From: Bacteroidales bacterium
Lineage (GTDB): Bacteria; Bacteroidota; Bacteroidia; Bacteroidales; UBA932
DNA length: 26,926 bases
Assembly: GCA_017472115.1 (NCBI GenBank)
Contig: JAFUQW010000113.1
Span: forward strand, 1-26,926
Direction of reading: 5' to 3'
Below are positions 22,273 through 26,926 of the stretch, piece after piece (the first letter of the stretch is position 1; each line of letters starts with the position of its first letter). Under the pieces are notes generated by a model. That model did not search any database. It saw only the letters and a list, made by a program, of their open reading frames with translations, and had not been told where the DNA came from. Position numbers and translations under genes: made by a program.

Positions 22273-24582
22273 TCATTTGGCTTCGACATCTCTTACGCAA
22301 CGTATGTTTTCTCCGAGAAGCCGTCTTGTATTCTGGGTCACGGTCACTCCGTTCGAACCGCTTCGAAGGTAAAGTGTATAGTTGTTGCCCTTATTCTCCG
22401 ATGGATCCGATGCCCTGAGGATGGCTCCTGTACCCACTTCCGTGATGCCTCCGTCGTACATGTATCCGCTCAGCGGAATGTCCATGGTTTCTGCAGGAGT
22501 GCTCCAGTCGAACTTGTGGATGTTCCATTGCGTGCCGTCATCGCTTATCTCGAATCTGTCCGTCGGTTCTGTGTCGAACCTGGAAATTCTGGCAAATGTC
22601 CTGTTTGTCTGTGCAACTCCGTCTTTTATATAAGGCTTCTGCTCGAACATGATTCTGTAGGCCTTTTCCGTCCCCTCGTATTTTATTCCATACACTCTTC
22701 CGTATGTGGCCTTCTTGGGATAAGTCATGGCTTCATCCTGTCCTGCCGCGTCATCTATCTTGAATCTGCCGGCAAAGTATTTCCATTCATATTCCTCTCC
22801 TGCGATATTTTTGTTGCCTTCTCCGTAGTTGCGGAATACGATGATAGTATTTTTGCCGTCTATTTTTTGTGTCACATGTTCCCGCATGTCGTCCCCCTTG
22901 GTGAATTCATCTAACCAATAGAGATTCTCATGTTCCGGCATGAACGAGAACAGGTCTTTCATTGTCGGCATTCTCCATCCTGTCGGACACGGCTGGTTGG
23001 CCGGTTCCGACCAATAGGTGTGGTTTTCGTTCTTGGTGTCGTCGTAGTTGCTGCCGGTGTTATTCAATCCCGTTATTGCCCATGTGCGTGTTCTGTTGCC
23101 TATTGTCTTGTCAGGATCGGCGATGCCCATTATATAACTGTATTCCAGAGCTTCTCCCGGATTCTTGGCAAGCTTGTCATAGAGATATGCACTGGTCGGG
23201 TGATTGGCATAATAAGCCGATGTTATCCTGTCTCCGTTTTCGTCGAGTGCATATATCGCTCTCATGTCCCAGTAGTTCTCTGCATTGGGCTTATATTCAG
23301 AAGAACTGACAGCCGGGCTGAGATCCGATCCGTCTTTAGTATATCCTTTGAATGACAATGATTTGCCATTGCTGTTCAGGCTCAAGAATTTATCGACGTC
23401 CAATATGTAAGGAACATTCCTGCCGAACTGATAATAATATCCGATCGAATTCCACCAGTCGTTTTCGCAGTCGGCGCTCTTGGCTCCCAGATTCCTGTCC
23501 ATCCACATCAGACCACCGAAAAATACCGGCTGCCCGAGATATACCTCCTGATCCGGATTGACGGCAACTCCTTCGAAATCCACATCGATCCAGTCATATA
23601 CCTGAGGGCTTACGGTCACGACCCTGATGTCGTTCTTCATCACGATCACGCTGAGCTTGTAGCTGTGGTTGCTGAGGAAACGGAACGGGTTGCCTTCCGA
23701 ATCCTGCAGGGGGAATGTCACATCTGTCTTTGTGCCCGGTGGCAGTGAAGCCCCGTCAGGCCATTTCAGACATATCCTTACCTTAGGATACTCGGTTTCC
23801 TGCGATATGGAATATGCTTCCGACGGTATCACGAGCACCTCTTTCGGATTTCCGCTCCCGTCTGTTATAGCGTCAGGAATGCTATCGAGTTTGACTCCCT
23901 CGTCGTCTGCAAGAAATACAACCGTATCTTTTGACAGGCTTCCTCCGCTCCAGCTTCCGGATACGATATCGAACACACCTTCGTCAATCGTGTTCAGCAT
24001 CTCTATACGTGTTATCCTTACCCCTTCCAGCCTTTTGTTCTGCGGCTTCTCATCCGATTCGTCCTGCTTCATGACCTCGAATGAAATCTTGGACAGGGCA
24101 TGCCTGTATTCCATGGTAAGCTTGCCGTATGTGGCATTCCTCTGCTTCAGATTGTCCGACCACATCAGATCTTCGAAAGGCGGATTCTGCATCTGTACCG
24201 AAGGCGCTCCTCCTGTGGTTACCGTCACGGACTCTTCCGTTCCGAATGTGACCCCATAGAAATCCAATGTCTTGCCGGCAGGATATGACACCTGTTCTCC
24301 GTAGTCTATGTCATGCCCGTCAGTCTCCGTTCCGGGCTTGTCATACATTGTCGCGTTTCCCCAGTCATAGGCGCCATTCTCCATATTGACGGCAAAGAGA
24401 CGGTAAACTGTTCCGGGCTTGAAACTTTCCGCCATGTCACCGTTCTTTGTTATGATCCTCATTCTGGTGCCGCTCAATTCGACCTTGTCGCTCATACCCA
24501 ACCTTTCTTCCGGCCCCTCAAGAGTACAGGAACCGGCAGCAAGGATCAGAGATCCGATGAATATGTGCAGAATCTTCTTCAT
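22273..24582 (-). CDS. Fimbrillin-like lipoprotein with C-terminal FISUMP-like domain
   Basis: The 769-aa protein has a lipoprotein signal (lipobox AAGSC, Cys19). An N-terminal fimbrillin-like domain, about residues 30-340, includes LDFYGVTFG, DLMWSDNL and MEYRHALSKISFEV, the usual Mfa-like signature. From about 347 to the end it resembles the FISUMP (Fibrobacter succinogenes major paralogous) domain: FFGGLMWMDRNLGA, YYYQFGR, then QPCPTGWRMPTMKDL and a terminal RRLLGENIRCVRDV. Such C-terminal domains are thought to fold like C-type lectins and could bind a ligand at the pilus tip; this is inference. Its stop overlaps a possible start of the next gene. Confidence 0.78.
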   Translation of the reverse strand: MKKILHIFIGSLILAAGSCTLEGPEERLGMSDKVELSGTRMRIITKNGDMAESFKPGTVYRLFAVNMENGAYDWGNATMYDKPGTETDGHDIDYGEQVSYPAGKTLDFYGVTFGTEESVTVTTGGAPSVQMQNPPFEDLMWSDNLKQRNATYGKLTMEYRHALSKISFEVMKQDESDEKPQNKRLEGVRITRIEMLNTIDEGVFDIVSGSWSGGSLSKDTVVFLADDEGVKLDSIPDAITDGSGNPKEVLVIPSEAYSISQETEYPKVRICLKWPDGASLPPGTKTDVTFPLQDSEGNPFRFLSNHSYKLSVIVMKNDIRVVTVSPQVYDWIDVDFEGVAVNPDQEVYLGQPVFFGGLMWMDRNLGAKSADCENDWWNSIGYYYQFGRNVPYILDVDKFLSLNSNGKSLSFKGYTKDGSDLSPAVSSSEYKPNAENYWDMRAIYALDENGDRITSAYYANHPTSAYLYDKLAKNPGEALEYSYIMGIADPDKTIGNRTRTWAITGLNNTGSNYDDTKNENHTYWSEPANQPCPTGWRMPTMKDLFSFMPEHENLYWLDEFTKGDDMREHVTQKIDGKNTIIVFRNYGEGNKNIAGEEYEWKYFAGRFKIDDAAGQDEAMTYPKKATYGRVYGIKYEGTEKAYRIMFEQKPYIKDGVAQTNRTFARISRFDTEPTDRFEISDDGTQWNIHKFDWSTPAETMDIPLSGYMYDGGITEVGTGAILRASDPSENKGNNYTLYLRSGSNGVTVTQNTRRLLGENIRCVRDVEAK

Positions 24583-24593
24583 TCGTCAGTGTG

Positions 24594-25592
24594 TCAGAGT
24601 CCTTCTGTAGGAAGCGGCCTTACGGGCACGATTATATTGCCCCCGTCCGTCCAAGGCATCGCGCTGCCGCTGATTTCTATACGGTCTTCGTCAAATGTCA
24701 GGGTCAGCTCATACGAATCGTTCTCTCCTACCTCGACCGGATTGTCCGATTCGTCGAAGGCTTCGACCGCTACAGTTGTGGTTACCTCGAAGTCGATAGG
24801 ATTATTGTTGAGCCCGACGTTGTCGTCGGCGATCTTGCCCCTTATCCTCACAAGCAGCTCTGTCAGTACGGTCTGGCCCTCAGGAGCCGATATATACAGA
24901 AAGTCTCCTATCGGCTCCAATCGGTCGGAACTCAGCTGGTATTCCGTCTTGCCCAACACAATCCATTCGGATTCGCCCGTGAATGTAGTCGGCACATATC
25001 TCTTCCGTGCATTGCTCCATCTGAGTCCAGACAGGAAATGCTTACCGTTCACCTCTAACGTGACATCCTTCATGGCCTTTGCCATCGTTTCGGAAAGTTC
25101 CGCCTTTGCGGTGAACCTGATCTGAGCATGTATGAACTCCATCTTCTCGTCAAAAGGCCTGAGAGACGAGCCCTGTATGGCTTCTGCCGCAACGAGGACA
25201 TCGGTCTTTCCCGTTTCATGTGACGTTCCCAATGTCATTTCCGTCCATCCGTCGTTCTTTCGGGCGAGTGTTGACGGTGCATATCCTGTGGCTTTCACGG
25301 CCCTGTAGGAGCCGGGATAGTCCTTTCCTGTGTTGTATTTCACTTCATCATATGCGTCGGTGACTCCTGTCGGATAGGAAACATGATATGGATCCTTGCC
25401 CCCGAAATCATCGATTGAGAAATATGCCTCATCCCAGAAGATGAACACAGGAGTTCCTGCTGATGCATCGGCTGACTTCACGGCAATGTCCATGATCATC
25501 TTCTCCGCCGTGGAAGGCATGAGTTCATCCGCTCCCCGGCTGCACGATACGGCCAGAAGCAACGCTGACATATATGAACATATCCTTCTCAT
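24594..25592 (-). CDS. Fimbrillin-family lipoprotein
   Basis: The 332-aa protein starts MRRICSYMSALLLAVSC, a short lipoprotein signal with Cys17. The beta-rich mature part contains EMTLGTSHETGKTDVLVAA followed by FDEKMEFIHAQIRFTAKAEL, the HA-x-I-x-F strand seen in Mfa-like domains, and a C-terminal YELTLTFDEDRIEISGSAMPW resembling fimbrillin end strands. The ATG at 25592 overlaps the stop of the stalk-like gene by 4 bases, so the open frame further upstream is not used. It ends 11 bases before the FISUMP protein's start. It is probably an accessory or anchor subunit. Confidence 0.72.
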   Translation of the reverse strand: MRRICSYMSALLLAVSCSRGADELMPSTAEKMIMDIAVKSADASAGTPVFIFWDEAYFSIDDFGGKDPYHVSYPTGVTDAYDEVKYNTGKDYPGSYRAVKATGYAPSTLARKNDGWTEMTLGTSHETGKTDVLVAAEAIQGSSLRPFDEKMEFIHAQIRFTAKAELSETMAKAMKDVTLEVNGKHFLSGLRWSNARKRYVPTTFTGESEWIVLGKTEYQLSSDRLEPIGDFLYISAPEGQTVLTELLVRIRGKIADDNVGLNNNPIDFEVTTTVAVEAFDESDNPVEVGENDSYELTLTFDEDRIEISGSAMPWTDGGNIIVPVRPLPTEGL

Positions 25593-26926
25593 GGCTTTAT
25601 CACTACTGTCTGCCTTACTGTCGAGTTCCATTCGGCCGTGTAGGCATTCACCCTCATTGTCTGGTTGAATGTGCCCGGTACTGCAGGCACCTTCAGGAGC
25701 GAGCATCGCAGAATATGATAATGATTCCTCATGACGGACGACTTTTCAGAGAACAGCAATGTCGCAGGTGCGTCTGTCGGATTTCCGCTGCCGTCCGTCT
25801 TGATTCCGTCGATGTAGGTCGTGTAGAAGCCGTAGCCGTCCTCGTATTTGGCGAATATCATCCCCGGATCCTGCAGTTTCTTGGCTATCATTCCCTTATA
25901 GCTGTAGAAATGCTCCATGTCCGGTGTGTAATAGTCTGCAGTTCCGTTTCCGCTTTCGCTCCTGAGCCACTCCACCGCCTCCTGAAGTCCTGCGACACTT
26001 CCGCTTCCGCTGCTGTTGAAATCCTTGAGGACAAGCCCGTCGCCATAGATCTGTCTCGGGATGAAACGTGCTTTTACTATTATATGGGTCGTGACCTTCA
26101 GAGGGACATTTTCCATCTCGTCGTCGGTCATCTGAGCCTTAAGTTCATCGCTGAGCCCGCCCACTGTGTTTTCGAGACAGTAAAGTCCTGACAGATACCT
26201 GCTTCCGTCTCCGAAAGGCTTCCTGCTGTCGTCAAATTTTTCTGCCACGCATGACCAGCGGTCGAATTCATCCTCAAGATAGCCTCCCGTGAAGCTTGTG
26301 AACACCTTGCTGCTTTCAGTCCTGTAGTCCCAGTCCTCTCCTACCTTCTCGATGAGCGGGCCTATCTCGTGATTTGGATCGGTGTCATTCTCACCGTAGA
26401 GGTATGTCTCGTTGTTGGTGGAATTGAGTATGTATGTGACGGAACTCATCGGCACCCATCCGGCCTCTCCTACGTAGCTTTCCTTATTGTCGCTTCCCGG
26501 AAGAGTGATGATCGCATAGTCGTCCGATGCGTCGGTTTCGTCGGAATGGCAGTCGAAAGTCACATGCACCTTTGCCACAAGTCTTTCCAAGGCAACCGAG
26601 CCTATCTTGATCTCTTCGCTCCCGCTCAGATGCCTCTCCTCGACGGTTATCTTTGACGGACTGTCGCAGAACATGGCTATTCCGCCATCTTCCGAAGCCC
26701 ATTTCCCGATGTCCGAGATATAGTTCCCGGATGACTGCTCCGAATATTTCGCGTTTCTGTTGTTGAGGAAGTGCGATGCCGCAGCCGGATTCAGATTGGC
26801 CGCCACATATATGTGCTTGGGACCTGATGTGGCCTGTATTTCGGCTGTATAGGGATTGGATTCTCCATGCGGGTCTCCCGGAGTCGCAAGGTATCTTTCC
26901 GGTGTGTTGGTATAGAACATACGGCA
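25589..26926 (-). CDS. Mfa1-family fimbria major (stalk) subunit, 5' end missing
   Basis: The frame is open to the window edge, so the N-terminus with its signal is not seen; at least 445 residues are present. Features of Mfa1/FimA-type pilins are HIYVAANLNP (the early VAN motif), ALERLVAKVHVTFD, and a C-terminal VMRNHYHILRCSLLKVPAVPG followed by a final beta strand ending RQTVVIKP. In the type V pilus model this last strand acts as donor strand after removal of the N-terminal strand by an outer-membrane protease. Its first-gene position in the visible operon and its size suit a stalk subunit. Confidence 0.72.
   Translation of the reverse strand, partial: CRMFYTNTPERYLATPGDPHGESNPYTAEIQATSGPKHIYVAANLNPAAASHFLNNRNAKYSEQSSGNYISDIGKWASEDGGIAMFCDSPSKITVEERHLSGSEEIKIGSVALERLVAKVHVTFDCHSDETDASDDYAIITLPGSDNKESYVGEAGWVPMSSVTYILNSTNNETYLYGENDTDPNHEIGPLIEKVGEDWDYRTESSKVFTSFTGGYLEDEFDRWSCVAEKFDDSRKPFGDGSRYLSGLYCLENTVGGLSDELKAQMTDDEMENVPLKVTTHIIVKARFIPRQIYGDGLVLKDFNSSGSGSVAGLQEAVEWLRSESGNGTADYYTPDMEHFYSYKGMIAKKLQDPGMIFAKYEDGYGFYTTYIDGIKTDGSGNPTDAPATLLFSEKSSVMRNHYHILRCSLLKVPAVPGTFNQTMRVNAYTAEWNSTVRQTVVIKP

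Noticed and set aside
22249..25125. Plus-strand frames opposite the fimbrillin operon
   Set aside because: Antisense shadows; the minus strand has lipoprotein signals and ATGA-coupled genes.

Overview
The window looks like a chromosomal segment of a Bacteroidales bacterium (phylum Bacteroidota). Three things point there. Promoter-like sites match the Bacteroidetes form TTTG-N19-TAnnTTTG (clearest in front of the tRNA pair, minus strand 250-280). Several protein types are typical of the phylum: fimbrillin-family pilins, a DUF5723 protein and an HGSNAT-like membrane acyltransferase. Shine-Dalgarno sites are weak or absent. I cannot place it to genus.

Layout. 1-330: tRNA-Gln(CTG) and tRNA-Met(CAT) on the minus strand, with promoter and terminator. 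332-2174: a small outer-membrane-type protein facing a minus-strand pair, ispF followed by a peptide-deformylase-like lipoprotein. 2175-3162: about 1 kb without a convincing gene, packed with several unrelated families of short palindromic and tandem repeats. 3163-8087: a plus-strand run of housekeeping genes (small membrane protein, mutL, rhomboid protease, membrane-anchored EEP-family hydrolase, tsaC-like gene). 8132-9409: a REP-associated tyrosine transposase (RAYT) gene bracketed by two 112-bp inverted arms, each with a 32-bp palindrome at its core, lying between the 3' ends of tsaC and rsmE. 9418-13471: rsmE (minus), then the HGSNAT-like protein, a YfcE-type phosphodiesterase and radA (plus). 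13481-18324: a very large acidic lipoprotein translationally coupled to a DUF5723 protein, directly behind radA. 18342-20203: dacB (PBP4-type) and a conserved 91-aa protein, both minus. 20256-26926: a five-gene minus-strand fimbrillin operon of type V pilus character, running off the right edge, whose genes mostly overlap by ATGA.

How the genes work together. Most of the left and centre is core metabolism and information processing: isoprenoid synthesis, mismatch repair, tRNA t6A formation, 16S rRNA methylation, recombination, peptidoglycan hydrolysis. The right quarter is surface biology: the pilus operon probably encodes a stalk subunit plus four accessory, anchor or tip proteins, one with a C-terminal FISUMP-like domain. 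The giant lipoprotein and its DUF5723 partner form a second candidate envelope module of unknown role. The most unusual sequence structures are the symmetric RAYT element, the dense repeat cluster upstream of ispF, and the secreted deformylase-like lipoprotein with a charged insertion.
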